Positions 44,381-53,576 of a stretch of DNA of 64,000 nucleotides are shown here, one piece after another (position 1 is the first letter of the stretch; every line of letters begins with the position of its first letter). The notes beneath the pieces are model-generated. The model worked only from the letters and a program-made list of their open reading frames with translations. It did no database searches and was not told the DNA's origin. The position numbers were made by a program, and so were the translations under genes. The stretch comes from Streptomyces brasiliensis. GTDB taxonomy: Bacteria; Actinomycetota; Actinomycetes; Streptomycetales; Streptomycetaceae. The stretch is taken from assembly GCF_014647875.1 (NCBI RefSeq), contig NZ_BMQA01000012.1, positions 1 to 64,000 on the forward strand. The letters run 5' to 3'.

Positions 44381-46045
44381 GTGACAACGATCACTCCCGA
44401 CCCCGGGAACCACGCCCCGTCCACGCCCTCGCTTCGCTCACGAGCGGCCGAGCCCGGTACGCTCACCGCCGTGCCACAAGCTGATCAGTCCCAAACCACC
44501 CAGAAGGGCGCTTCCGTGACCTACCCGGGGCCGCCACGACCGGTTCACGTCTCCGCCGCACCCCTCACGGAGCTCGCCGATCAGCTGGGAGCCGCCGCGC
44601 CGGACACGCCGGGCGGACGCGTCGAGGTCACGGGGATCACCCACGACTCGCGCGCCGTCCGCCCCGGTGACCTGTACGCCGCCCTCCCCGGCGCCCGCGT
44701 GCACGGTGCCGACTTCGTCACCCAGGCCGCCGGTCTCGGCGCGGTCGCCGTGCTGACCGACCCGGCCGGCGCCGAACGCGCCGCCGCGAGCGGACTGCCG
44801 GTCCTGGTGGCCGACGACCCGCGTGGACGGATGGGCGAACTCGCGACCACCATCTACGGCCGCCCCGGCGAGTATCTGCTCCAGATCGGCATCACCGGCA
44901 CCTCGGGCAAGACCACCACCGCCTATCTCGTCGAGGGCGGCCTGAGGACGGTCAAGTCCACCGGCCTGGTCGGCACCGTCGAGATGCGCATCGGCGACGA
45001 GCGCATCAAGTCCGAGCGCACCACCCCCGAAGCCACCGACCTGCAGGCCCTGTTCGCCGTCATGCGCGAACGCGGTGTCGAGGCGGTCGCCATGGAGGTC
45101 TCCAGCCACGCCCTGGTCCTCGGCCGGGTCGACGGCTGCGTCTTCGACATCGCCGTCTTCACCAACCTCAGTCCGGAACACATGGAGTTCCACTCCGACA
45201 TGGAGGACTACTACCGGGCCAAGGCGCAGTTGTTCACGCCGAGACGCAGCAAACGGGGCGTGGTCAACCTCGACGACGAGTACGGCCGCAGGCTCGCCGA
45301 GGAGGCCACCGTCCCGGTCGTCACCTTCTCCGCCGAGGGCCACCCCGACGCCGACTGGCGCGCCGAGGACGTGCACATCGGCCCCATGGACTCGACGTTC
45401 ACGGTGCTCGGCCCCGGCGGCGAGCGCATCGCCGCCAAGTCGCCGCTGCCGGGCCCCTTCAACGTGGCCAACACCCTCGCCGCGATCGTCGCCCTGGCCG
45501 CCGCCGGCCTCGACCCGCAGTCCGCCGCCGACGGCGTCGCCGCCGTGCCGGGAGTGCCGGGACGGCTGGAGCGCGTGGACGCCGGGCAGCCGTACCTCGC
45601 GGTCGTCGACTACGCGCACAAGACCGACGCCGTGGAATCGGTCCTCAAGGCCCTGCGCAAGGTCACCAAGGGACATCTGCACGTCGTCCTCGGCTGCGGC
45701 GGTGACCGCGACCGGACCAAGCGCTCCCCGATGGGCGCCGCCGCGGCCCGGCTCGCCGACACGGCCGTACTGACCTCCGACAACCCCCGCTCCGAGGACC
45801 CCCTCGCGATCCTTGCAACCATGCTCGAGGGCGCCGCGTCCGTACCCGTACACGAACGCGGCGAGGTGCTCCTGTTCGAGGACCGGGCCGCCGCGATCGC
45901 CGCCGCCGTCGCGCGCGCACAGCCCGGGGACACCGTGCTGGTCGCGGGCAAGGGCCATGAGCAGGGCCAGGACATCGCCGGAGTGGTCCGTCCGTTCGAC
46001 GACCGCCAGGTGCTCCGCGAAGCTATCCAGAAGACCCAGGGATGA
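44381..46045 (+). CDS. murE: UDP-MurNAc-tripeptide ligase MurE
   Basis: This ligase adds diaminopimelate to UDP-MurNAc-L-Ala-D-Glu. The ATP loop is GITGTSGKTTTAYL. The carbamylated-Lys region follows, and the diamino-acid selecting motif is DNPRSEDP, the DNPR form of DAP-type MurE. As drawn it has 554 aa. About 45 N-terminal residues precede the family start, and GTG 44516 (beginning TYPGPPRP, behind AGAAGGG) is a strong alternative start. Confidence 0.94.
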   Translation: MTTITPDPGNHAPSTPSLRSRAAEPGTLTAVPQADQSQTTQKGASVTYPGPPRPVHVSAAPLTELADQLGAAAPDTPGGRVEVTGITHDSRAVRPGDLYAALPGARVHGADFVTQAAGLGAVAVLTDPAGAERAAASGLPVLVADDPRGRMGELATTIYGRPGEYLLQIGITGTSGKTTTAYLVEGGLRTVKSTGLVGTVEMRIGDERIKSERTTPEATDLQALFAVMRERGVEAVAMEVSSHALVLGRVDGCVFDIAVFTNLSPEHMEFHSDMEDYYRAKAQLFTPRRSKRGVVNLDDEYGRRLAEEATVPVVTFSAEGHPDADWRAEDVHIGPMDSTFTVLGPGGERIAAKSPLPGPFNVANTLAAIVALAAAGLDPQSAADGVAAVPGVPGRLERVDAGQPYLAVVDYAHKTDAVESVLKALRKVTKGHLHVVLGCGGDRDRTKRSPMGAAAARLADTAVLTSDNPRSEDPLAILATMLEGAASVPVHERGEVLLFEDRAAAIAAAVARAQPGDTVLVAGKGHEQGQDIAGVVRPFDDRQVLREAIQKTQG

Positions 46046-46049
46046 ACTT

Positions 46050-47465
46050 GTGATCGCCCTCTCTCTCGCCGAGATCGCAGCAGTCGTCGGCGGGCAGACG
46101 CACGACATACCGGATCCGTCCGTGCAGGTCACCGGACCGGTCGTCCGGGATTCCCGTGAGGTGGAACCCGGCAGCCTCTTCGCCGCCTTCGCCGGAGAGC
46201 GCGTGGACGGCCACGACTTCGCACAGCAGGTCGTCGAAGCGGGCGCGGTCGCCGTACTGGCGTCGCGCCCCGTCGGCGTGCCCGCGATCGTCGTGGCCGA
46301 CGTGCAGACCGCACTCGGCGCCCTCGCCCGGCACGTCGTACGGCGTCTGGGCGCCACCCTCGTCGCCCTCACCGGCTCCGCGGGCAAGACCAGCACCAAG
46401 GACCTCGTGGCCCAGGTGCTCCGGCGCAAGGCACCGACCGTGTTCACGCCCGGCTCGTTCAACAACGAGATCGGGCTGCCGCTGACCGCCCTGTCCGCCA
46501 CCGAGGAGACGAAGTTCCTCGTGCTGGAGATGGGCGCCCGCGGCCTCGGCCACATCCGCTACCTCACCGGTCTGACGCCTCCGAGGATCGGCCTCGTCCT
46601 GAACGTCGGCACCGCCCACATCGGCGAGTTCGGCGGGCGCGAGCAGATCGCGCAGGCGAAGGGCGAACTCGTAGAGGCACTGCCCGCGGCGGACGCGGGC
46701 GGAGTCGCCGTCCTCAACGCCGACGACCCGTTGGTCCGGGCCATGGCCTCCCGTACCAAGGCGAAGGTGCTCCTTTTCGGAGAGTCGGCCGAAGCGGACG
46801 TACGCGCCGAGAACGTGCGACTCACGGACAGCGGACAGCCCTCCTTCAGGCTTCACACACCCTCCGGTGCAAGTGATGTGACCATGCGCCTGTACGGTGA
46901 GCACCACGTGTCGAACGCGCTCGCCGCGGCCGCCGTCGCCCATGAGCTGGGCATGTCCGCGGAAGAGATCGCCACCGCGCTCTCCGAGGCGGGCACCCTC
47001 TCCCGCTGGCGGATGGAGGTCACCGAGCGCCCGGACGGCGTGACCATCGTCAACGACGCCTACAACGCCAACCCAGAGTCCATGCGAGCGGCCCTGCGCG
47101 CGCTCGCGGCCATGGGCCAGGGGCGGCGGACCTGGGCGGTGCTCGGCAAGATGGCCGAGCTCGGGGACGAGGCGCTCGCCGAGCACGACGCGGTCGGACG
47201 GCTCGCCGTCCGGCTCAACGTCAGCAAGCTCGTCGCGGTCGGGGACAGGGAAGCGTCCTGGCTGCAACTGGGCGCATATAACGAGGGTTCGTGGGGTGAG
47301 GAGTCGGTGCACGTGTCCGACGCACAGGCGGCTGTCGACCTGTTGCGCAGCGAGTTGCGCCCGGGAGACGTCGTACTCGTGAAGGCGTCCCGTTCGGTCG
47401 GCCTCGAGAGCGTCGCGCAGGCGCTGCTCGCGACCGGTGCCGAGGGTGAGGTCGCCGCCCGATGA
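46050..47465 (+). CDS. murF: UDP-MurNAc-pentapeptide synthetase MurF
   Basis: This 471-aa ligase adds D-Ala-D-Ala. Motifs are LTGSAGKTSTKDLV, GSFNNEIGLPLT, EMGARGLGHI, NVGTAHIGEFG and NDAYNANPESM. The GTG at 46050 starts IALSLAEIAAVVGG, 4 bp after murE. Its stop overlaps the mraY start (ATGA, 47462-47465). Confidence 0.96.
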   Translation: MIALSLAEIAAVVGGQTHDIPDPSVQVTGPVVRDSREVEPGSLFAAFAGERVDGHDFAQQVVEAGAVAVLASRPVGVPAIVVADVQTALGALARHVVRRLGATLVALTGSAGKTSTKDLVAQVLRRKAPTVFTPGSFNNEIGLPLTALSATEETKFLVLEMGARGLGHIRYLTGLTPPRIGLVLNVGTAHIGEFGGREQIAQAKGELVEALPAADAGGVAVLNADDPLVRAMASRTKAKVLLFGESAEADVRAENVRLTDSGQPSFRLHTPSGASDVTMRLYGEHHVSNALAAAAVAHELGMSAEEIATALSEAGTLSRWRMEVTERPDGVTIVNDAYNANPESMRAALRALAAMGQGRRTWAVLGKMAELGDEALAEHDAVGRLAVRLNVSKLVAVGDREASWLQLGAYNEGSWGEESVHVSDAQAAVDLLRSELRPGDVVLVKASRSVGLESVAQALLATGAEGEVAAR

Positions 47466-48535
47466 TGAAGCAGATCCTGTTCGCGGGAGTCATTGGTCTC
47501 TTCCTGACCCTGATCGGCACACCGCTGCTGATCAAGCTCCTCGCGCGCAAGGGCTACGGCCAGTACATCCGCGACGACGGCCCGCGCGAGCACGCCAGCA
47601 AGCGCGGCACGCCGACCATGGGCGGCATCGCGTTCATCCTGGCGACGATCGCGGCGTACTTCCTGTCCAAGGTGATCACCGGATACGCGCCGACCTTCTC
47701 CGGGGTGCTGGTGCTCGGTCTGATGACGGGCATGGGTCTGGTCGGCTTCCTGGACGACTACATCAAGATCGTCAAGCGGCGTTCGCTGGGTCTGCGGGCC
47801 AAGGCGAAGATGGCGGGACAACTGCTCGGCGGTATCGCCTTCGCCGTCCTCTCCCTGCAGTTCGCGGACTCCCGCGGCAACACCCCGGCGTCCACCAAGC
47901 TGTCGTTCATCACGGACTTCGGCTGGACGATCGGCCCGGTGCTGTTCGTCGTCTGGGCGCTGTTCATGATCCTCGCGATGTCGAACGGCGTGAACCTGAC
48001 CGACGGTCTGGACGGTCTCGCCACCGGCGCCTCCGTGCTCGTCTTCGGCGCCTACACGTTCATCGGCGTCTGGCAGTTCCAGGAGTCCTGCGCCAACGCG
48101 ACGACCCTGACCAACCCGGGCGCCTGTTACGAGGTACGCGATCCGCTCGACCTCGCGGTCGTGTCCTCGGCGCTGATGGGTGCCTGCCTGGGCTTCCTGT
48201 GGTGGAACACCTCGCCGGCGAAGATCTTCATGGGCGACACCGGTTCGCTTGCGCTCGGCGGTGTGCTCGCGGGTCTCGCGATCTGCTCCCGCACCGAGCT
48301 GCTGCTGGCCATCCTGGGCGGCCTGTTCGTCCTCATCACCATGTCGGTCGTCATCCAGGTCGGTTCCTTCCGGCTCACCGGCAGGCGCGTCTTCCGGATG
48401 GCACCACTCCAGCACCATTTCGAACTCAAGGGCTGGTCCGAAGTCCTCGTGGTGGTCAGATTCTGGATCATTCAGGGCATCTGTGTAATTGTCGGACTGG
48501 GTCTCTTCTACGCGGGATGGGCAGCAGACAAGTGA
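47462..48535 (+). CDS. mraY: Phospho-MurNAc-pentapeptide translocase
   Basis: This 357-aa enzyme with about ten transmembrane helices makes lipid I from undecaprenyl phosphate. Visible motifs are GTPTMGGIAF, GFLDDYIKIVK, NLTDGLDGLATG and the histidine-rich loop PLQHHFELKGW. Its start overlaps the murF stop, and its own stop overlaps the preferred murD start. Confidence 0.96.
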   Translation: MMKQILFAGVIGLFLTLIGTPLLIKLLARKGYGQYIRDDGPREHASKRGTPTMGGIAFILATIAAYFLSKVITGYAPTFSGVLVLGLMTGMGLVGFLDDYIKIVKRRSLGLRAKAKMAGQLLGGIAFAVLSLQFADSRGNTPASTKLSFITDFGWTIGPVLFVVWALFMILAMSNGVNLTDGLDGLATGASVLVFGAYTFIGVWQFQESCANATTLTNPGACYEVRDPLDLAVVSSALMGACLGFLWWNTSPAKIFMGDTGSLALGGVLAGLAICSRTELLLAILGGLFVLITMSVVIQVGSFRLTGRRVFRMAPLQHHFELKGWSEVLVVVRFWIIQGICVIVGLGLFYAGWAADK

Positions 48536-49935
48536 CCGACTGGCAGGGGAAGCACGTCACCGTCGCCGGACTCGGCGTCTCCGGTGTACCGGCGGCCAAG
48601 GTCCTGCACGGCCTCGGCGCGGTCGTCACGGTCGTCAACGACGGCGACGACGAGCGGGCCCGGGCGCAGGCGGCCGAACTGGAGGCGCTCGGTGTCACCG
48701 TGCGCCTCGGTGACGGGGCGACCCTGCCCGAGGGCACCGAGCTGATCGTCACCGCGCCCGGCTGGAAGCCGGACAAGCCGCTGTTCACGGCGGCCCGGAA
48801 GGCGGGCGTCCCGGTCTGGGGCGACGTCGAACTCGCCTGGCGGCTGCGCGGCCCCGACGCCGCGCCCTGGCTCGCCGTCACGGGTACCAACGGCAAGACC
48901 ACGACCGTCCAGATGCTGGCCTCCATCCTCAAGGCGGCGGGCCTGCGCACGGCGGCCGTCGGCAACATCGGCGTCTCACTGCTGGACGCCGTCCTCGGCG
49001 ACGAGCAGTACGACGTCCTGGCCGTGGAGTTGTCGAGCTATCAGCTCCACTGGGCGCCGTCTCTGCGCGCCCACTCCGCCGCCGTCCTCAACCTCGCACC
49101 CGACCACCTCGACTGGCACGGCTCCATGGAGGCCTACGCCGCCGACAAGGGCCGTGTCTACGAAGGCAATCGGGTCGCCTGCGTCTACAACGTCGCCGAC
49201 AAGCTCACCGAGGACCTGGTGCGGGAGGCCGACGTCGAAGAGGGCTGCCGCGCCATCGGGTTCACCCTGGGCACGCCCGGTCCCTCCCAACTCGGTGTCG
49301 TGGACGGCATCCTGGTCGACCGCGCCTTCGTCGAGAACCGGCAGAAGAACGCCCAGGAACTCGCCGAGGTCTCCGACGTCGACCCGCCCGCCCCGCACAA
49401 CATCGCCAACGCCCTTGCCGCGGCGGCCCTCGCGCGTGCCTTCGGGGTGCCCGCCGCGGCCGTACGCGACGGACTGCGGGCCTTCACGCCGGACGCGCAC
49501 CGCATCGCGCACGTGGCCGACGTGGACGGTGTCGCGTACGTCGACGACTCCAAGGCCACCAACACGCATGCGGCGGAAGCCTCGTTGGCGGCGTACGAGT
49601 CCATCGTGTGGATCGCCGGCGGTCTGGCCAAGGGGGCGACCTTCGACGAGCTGGTCGCCAGGTCGGCGAAGCGGCTTCGGGGCGCGGTCCTCATCGGCGC
49701 GGACCGCGCGCTGATCCGCGAAGCCCTCGCGCGACACGCGCCGGAAGTACCCGTGGTCGACCTCGACCGGACCGACACTGGGGCGATGCTCCAGGCGGTC
49801 CAGGAAGCCCGGCGCCTCGCCGTCGCCGGCGACACGGTGCTGCTGGCCCCGGCCTGCGCCTCCATGGACATGTTCACCAACTACAACAAGCGTGGTGACG
49901 CGTTCGCGCAGGCGGTTCGCGAACTCGAAGCCTGA
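48532..49935 (+). CDS. murD: UDP-MurNAc-L-alanine:D-glutamate ligase
   Basis: This 467-aa ligase shows VTVAGLGVSGVPAAKVL, the ATP loop VTGTNGKTTTVQML, ELSSYQLHW, LAPDHLDWHG, DDSKATNTHA and LLAPACASMDMF. GTG 48532 overlaps the mraY stop by 4 nt (GTGA). ATG 48517, five codons upstream inside mraY, is an equally in-frame alternative. Confidence 0.95.
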   Translation: MTDWQGKHVTVAGLGVSGVPAAKVLHGLGAVVTVVNDGDDERARAQAAELEALGVTVRLGDGATLPEGTELIVTAPGWKPDKPLFTAARKAGVPVWGDVELAWRLRGPDAAPWLAVTGTNGKTTTVQMLASILKAAGLRTAAVGNIGVSLLDAVLGDEQYDVLAVELSSYQLHWAPSLRAHSAAVLNLAPDHLDWHGSMEAYAADKGRVYEGNRVACVYNVADKLTEDLVREADVEEGCRAIGFTLGTPGPSQLGVVDGILVDRAFVENRQKNAQELAEVSDVDPPAPHNIANALAAAALARAFGVPAAAVRDGLRAFTPDAHRIAHVADVDGVAYVDDSKATNTHAAEASLAAYESIVWIAGGLAKGATFDELVARSAKRLRGAVLIGADRALIREALARHAPEVPVVDLDRTDTGAMLQAVQEARRLAVAGDTVLLAPACASMDMFTNYNKRGDAFAQAVRELEA

Positions 49936-50010
49936 CCCGGCCGCCTGCCGGGCGACCTTGGGAGGGACGCGTGCGATCGTCCAGGCCGACGGATTGCAGC
50001 GGAGACGACG

Positions 50011-51375
50011 ATGGCCGGTAGCCGCACCGGCGGCCGGGCCCCCGCGCAGCGGACCGTCAAGCGGCCGCCGGTCTCCCGGACGCCGCGCGAGAGCGCCGTA
50101 CGACGGTTCTACGTCCGCGCGCACAAGGCCTGGGACCGGCCGCTGACCGCGTACTACCTGATCCTCGGCGGCAGTCTGCTGATCACCGTACTGGGTCTGG
50201 TGATGGTCTATTCGGCCTCCCAGATCACCGCGCTCCAGCTGTCGTTGCCCGGATCGTACTTTTTCCGCAAGCAGTTCCTGGCCGCCGTCATCGGCGGCGG
50301 GCTGCTGTTCGCCGCTTCCCGTATGCCGGTGAAGCTGCACCGTGCGCTGGCCTACCCGATCCTCGCGGGTGCCGTCTTCCTCATGGCCCTGGTGCAGGTC
50401 CCGGGGATAGGGATGTCGGTCAACGGCAACCAGAACTGGATCTCGCTCGGCGGTTCCTTCCAGATCCAGCCCAGCGAGTTCGGCAAGCTCGCACTGGTCC
50501 TGTGGGGCGCGGACCTGCTCGCGCGCAAGCAGGACAAGAAGCTGCTGACCCAGTGGAAGCACATGCTGGTGCCGCTGGTCCCGGCCGCCTTCCTGCTGCT
50601 CGGGCTGATCATGCTCGGCGGCGACATGGGTACGGCGATCATCCTGACGGCGATCCTGTTCGGCCTGCTCTGGCTGGCGGGGGCGCCGACGCGGCTGTTC
50701 GCCGGTGTGCTCGCGGTCGCCGCCACGATCGGTGTGATCCTCATCAAATCCAGCCCGAACCGGATGGCCCGCCTGCGGTGCATCGGCGCCACCGACCCCG
50801 GCCCGGGCGACAGCTGCTGGCAGGCCGTGCACGGCATCTACGCCCTCGCGTCCGGCGGACTTTTCGGCTCCGGTCTCGGCGCGAGTGTGGAAAAATGGGG
50901 ACAACTGCCCGAAGCCCACACGGACTTCATCTTCGCCGTCACCGGTGAGGAACTGGGCCTCGCAGGGACGGTGTCGGTCCTCGCCCTCTTCGCGGCTCTA
51001 GGCTATGCGGGTATCCGCGTGGCCGGACGCACGGAGGACCCCTTCGTGAGGTATGCCGCGGGAGGCGTGACCACCTGGATCACCGCCCAGGCGGTGATCA
51101 ACATCGGTGCGGTGCTCGGTCTGCTGCCGATCGCCGGCGTCCCCCTCCCGCTGTTCTCCTACGGGGGCTCCGCCCTGCTGCCGACCATGTTCGCCATCGG
51201 GCTGCTGATCGCCTTCGCGCGAGACGAGCCCGCTGCGCGGGCGGCGCTTGCGATGCGGCAACCCCGCTTTGGTAGAAAGCGGGGAGCCGGGGGTGCTGTG
51301 GTTGACCGGGAACCCCGGAGATGGAACACGATGCGACGGCGTGCCCCGGTGGCGCGTCCGTCCGGAGAGCGGTGA
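50011..51375 (+). CDS. ftsW: Septal peptidoglycan glycosyltransferase FtsW
   Basis: This 454-aa SEDS protein has about ten transmembrane helices after a basic N-terminal region of 45 residues. Motifs are GNQNWISLGGSFQIQPSEFGK and the signature PLPLFSYGGSALLPT. It partners FtsI at the septum. A basic, disordered C-terminus of about 60 residues follows the last helix. ATG 50011 follows GCGGAGACG. Confidence 0.95.
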   Translation: MAGSRTGGRAPAQRTVKRPPVSRTPRESAVRRFYVRAHKAWDRPLTAYYLILGGSLLITVLGLVMVYSASQITALQLSLPGSYFFRKQFLAAVIGGGLLFAASRMPVKLHRALAYPILAGAVFLMALVQVPGIGMSVNGNQNWISLGGSFQIQPSEFGKLALVLWGADLLARKQDKKLLTQWKHMLVPLVPAAFLLLGLIMLGGDMGTAIILTAILFGLLWLAGAPTRLFAGVLAVAATIGVILIKSSPNRMARLRCIGATDPGPGDSCWQAVHGIYALASGGLFGSGLGASVEKWGQLPEAHTDFIFAVTGEELGLAGTVSVLALFAALGYAGIRVAGRTEDPFVRYAAGGVTTWITAQAVINIGAVLGLLPIAGVPLPLFSYGGSALLPTMFAIGLLIAFARDEPAARAALAMRQPRFGRKRGAGGAVVDREPRRWNTMRRRAPVARPSGER

Positions 51376-51381
51376 ATTTCG

Positions 51382-52470
51382 GTGCATGTCGTACTCGCCG
51401 GCGGGGGTACCGCGGGCCACATCGAGCCCGCGCTCGCCCTCGCGGACGCCCTGCGCAGGCAGGACCCGACCGTGGGGATCACGGCCCTGGGCACGGAGCG
51501 CGGCCTGGAGACCAAGCTCGTCCCGGAGCGCGGCTACGAGCTCGCGCTGATCCCGGCTGTGCCGCTGCCGCGCAAGCCCACCCCCGAGCTGATCACCGTC
51601 CCGGGCCGGCTGCGCGGCACGATCAAGGCAGCCGAGCAGGTCCTGGAGCGCACCAAGGCGGACGCCGTCGTCGGCTTCGGCGGCTACGTCGCCCTGCCCG
51701 GCTACCTGGCCGCCAAGCGCCTCGGTGTGCCGATCGTGATCCACGAGGCCAACGCCCGCCCCGGCCTGGCCAACAAGATCGGCTCGCGGTACGCGGCCCA
51801 GGTCGCCGTCTCCACGCCTGACAGCAAGCTGCGGGGCGCCCGCTACATCGGCATCCCACTGCGCCGCTCCATCGCCACGCTGGACCGCGCCGCCGCCCGC
51901 CCCGAGGCCCGCGCCCGCTTCGGCCTCGACCCCAACCTGCCCACGCTGCTGGTCTCCGGCGGTTCGCAGGGCGCCCGCCGCCTCAACGAGGTCGTGCAGC
52001 AGGTCGCCCCCTGGCTGCAGCAGGCCGGAGTCCAGATCCTGCACGCGGTCGGCCCGAAGAACGAACTGCCGCAGGTGCACCAGATGCCGGGAATGCCCCC
52101 ATACATCCCGGTAAGTTACCTGGATCGGATGGACCTTGCGTACGCCGCGGCCGACATGATGCTGTGCCGCGCGGGCGCAATGACCGTCGCCGAACTCTCC
52201 GCCGTCGGACTGCCCGCCGCCTACGTCCCGCTGCCCATCGGCAACGGCGAACAGCGGCTCAACGCCCAGCCGGTGGTGAAGGCGGGCGGCGGACTCCTCG
52301 TCGACGACGCGGACCTCACGCCCGAGTGGGTGCAGCAGACCGTCCTGCCCGTACTCGCCGATCCGCACCGGCTGTACGAGATGTCCCGCGCCGCCGCGGA
52401 GTTCGGCCGCCGGGACGCCGACGAGCTGCTCGTCGGCATGGTGTACGAGGCGATCGCCTCGAACCGCTAG
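51382..52470 (+). CDS. murG: UDP-GlcNAc transferase MurG (lipid II synthesis)
   Basis: This 362-aa GT28 glycosyltransferase adds GlcNAc to lipid I. The N-terminal loop LAGGGTAGHIEPALALADAL, VVGFGGYVALPG, VSGGSQGARRLNE and the C-terminal RAGAMTVAELSAVGLPA are present. GTG 51382 is 6 bp after the ftsW stop. Confidence 0.96.
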   Translation: MHVVLAGGGTAGHIEPALALADALRRQDPTVGITALGTERGLETKLVPERGYELALIPAVPLPRKPTPELITVPGRLRGTIKAAEQVLERTKADAVVGFGGYVALPGYLAAKRLGVPIVIHEANARPGLANKIGSRYAAQVAVSTPDSKLRGARYIGIPLRRSIATLDRAAARPEARARFGLDPNLPTLLVSGGSQGARRLNEVVQQVAPWLQQAGVQILHAVGPKNELPQVHQMPGMPPYIPVSYLDRMDLAYAAADMMLCRAGAMTVAELSAVGLPAAYVPLPIGNGEQRLNAQPVVKAGGGLLVDDADLTPEWVQQTVLPVLADPHRLYEMSRAAAEFGRRDADELLVGMVYEAIASNR

Positions 52471-52496
52471 GACCGTATGACGAAAGGGCAGAGAGC

Positions 52497-53291
52497 GTGG
52501 CCGGACCGACCACCGCCGAGCGCGGTGAACGCCAGCAGGAGTCGTCCGGCCCGCCGCCCGCCCGGCGGTTGAGGAAACTCCGCCTTCGTACGATCGTCAT
52601 CCTGGCCGTCGCCCTCGTCCTCCTCGGAGCCGGATCCGTCTGGCTGTTGTACGGCTCCCAGTGGCTGCGCGTGAAGCGCGTGACGGTCTCCGGCACCGAC
52701 GTCCTGACGCCCGCGCAGGTGCGCGAAGCCGCCGAAGTGCCGGTCGGGGCACCGCTCGTCTCGGTCGACACCGGCGCGATCGAGGACCGGCTGCGGCGGA
52801 AACTGCCCCGGATCGACACGGCCGACGTGGTCCGCTCGTGGCCCGGCGGAATCGGGCTGAAAGTCGTCGAACGCACCCCGGTTCTCGTTGTCCGCACGGA
52901 CGGGAAGTTCCTCGAAGTGGACGACGACGGTGTGCGGTTCGCCACGGTTGGGCAGGCGCCGAAAGGCGTTCCCACGCTGGAACTGAGCGCCTCCCGGTCG
53001 GGTTCGGCGACCGCGAGCCTGCGCCGATTCGGAACCGACCGGCTCGTGCGGGAGGCGGTGCGCGTCGCCGGTGCCATTCCGGCCGCGGTCGCCCGCGACA
53101 CCCGAGCCGTCAAGGTCCTTTCGTACGACGACATCTCGCTGGAGTTGAGCGGCGGCCGTACGGTTGCGTGGGGGAGTGGCGAGAACGGTCGCGCCAAGGC
53201 CCGTACGCTCACCGCGCTCATGAAAGCGGCGTCCGGTGCGCGGCACTTCGACGTCAGCGTTCCCACCGCCCCTGCGTCATCGGGGAGTTGA
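52497..53291 (+). CDS. ftsQ: Cell division protein FtsQ
   Basis: This 264-aa bitopic protein has a short cytoplasmic head and a transmembrane helix (about residues 33-53). An extracytoplasmic POTRA domain (WLRVKRVTVSGTDVLTPAQV onward) and FtsQ domain follow. It scaffolds the FtsQLB complex. GTG 52497 has AAAGGG upstream. It is the last gene before the ftsZ control region. Confidence 0.92.
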   Translation: MAGPTTAERGERQQESSGPPPARRLRKLRLRTIVILAVALVLLGAGSVWLLYGSQWLRVKRVTVSGTDVLTPAQVREAAEVPVGAPLVSVDTGAIEDRLRRKLPRIDTADVVRSWPGGIGLKVVERTPVLVVRTDGKFLEVDDDGVRFATVGQAPKGVPTLELSASRSGSATASLRRFGTDRLVREAVRVAGAIPAAVARDTRAVKVLSYDDISLELSGGRTVAWGSGENGRAKARTLTALMKAASGARHFDVSVPTAPASSGS

Positions 53292-53576
53292 CGCACATCA
53301 GCGCAGGCCAGCACCCTGGTTGGGCGCTGCTATGGCTGATCACATAGGGTGAAAAGAAAAACGGGAGGTTCGGCGTGTTCGTTGAACGTGCGCCACTTGT
53401 CGACTTAGTGTCCTGTTCAGAAGACTTCAAGGAACAGACACACTGGTAACCCTAAACTTCAGCGTTAGGGTTCGGGTCGGCGTTCGGACCGTCCCATTCG
53501 GCATCCGTCGTCGGATCGCGGAGCGCAGAGCTTCGGAGGCCCGGCGACACGTAACTCGAGGCGAGAGGCCTTCGAC
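53292..53576 (+). promoter_or_regulatory. ftsZ promoter and leader region
   Basis: This 285-bp non-coding region precedes ftsZ, where Streptomyces place several promoters including one activated in sporulating hyphae (known). The sequence shows CTGTTC (53413-53418) with GAACAG (53432-53437), and AACCCTAA (53448-53455) with TTAGGGTT (53465-53472), both perfect inverted repeats. A TTGAAC near 53380 could serve as a -35. The individual start sites cannot be fixed by eye. Confidence 0.7.
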
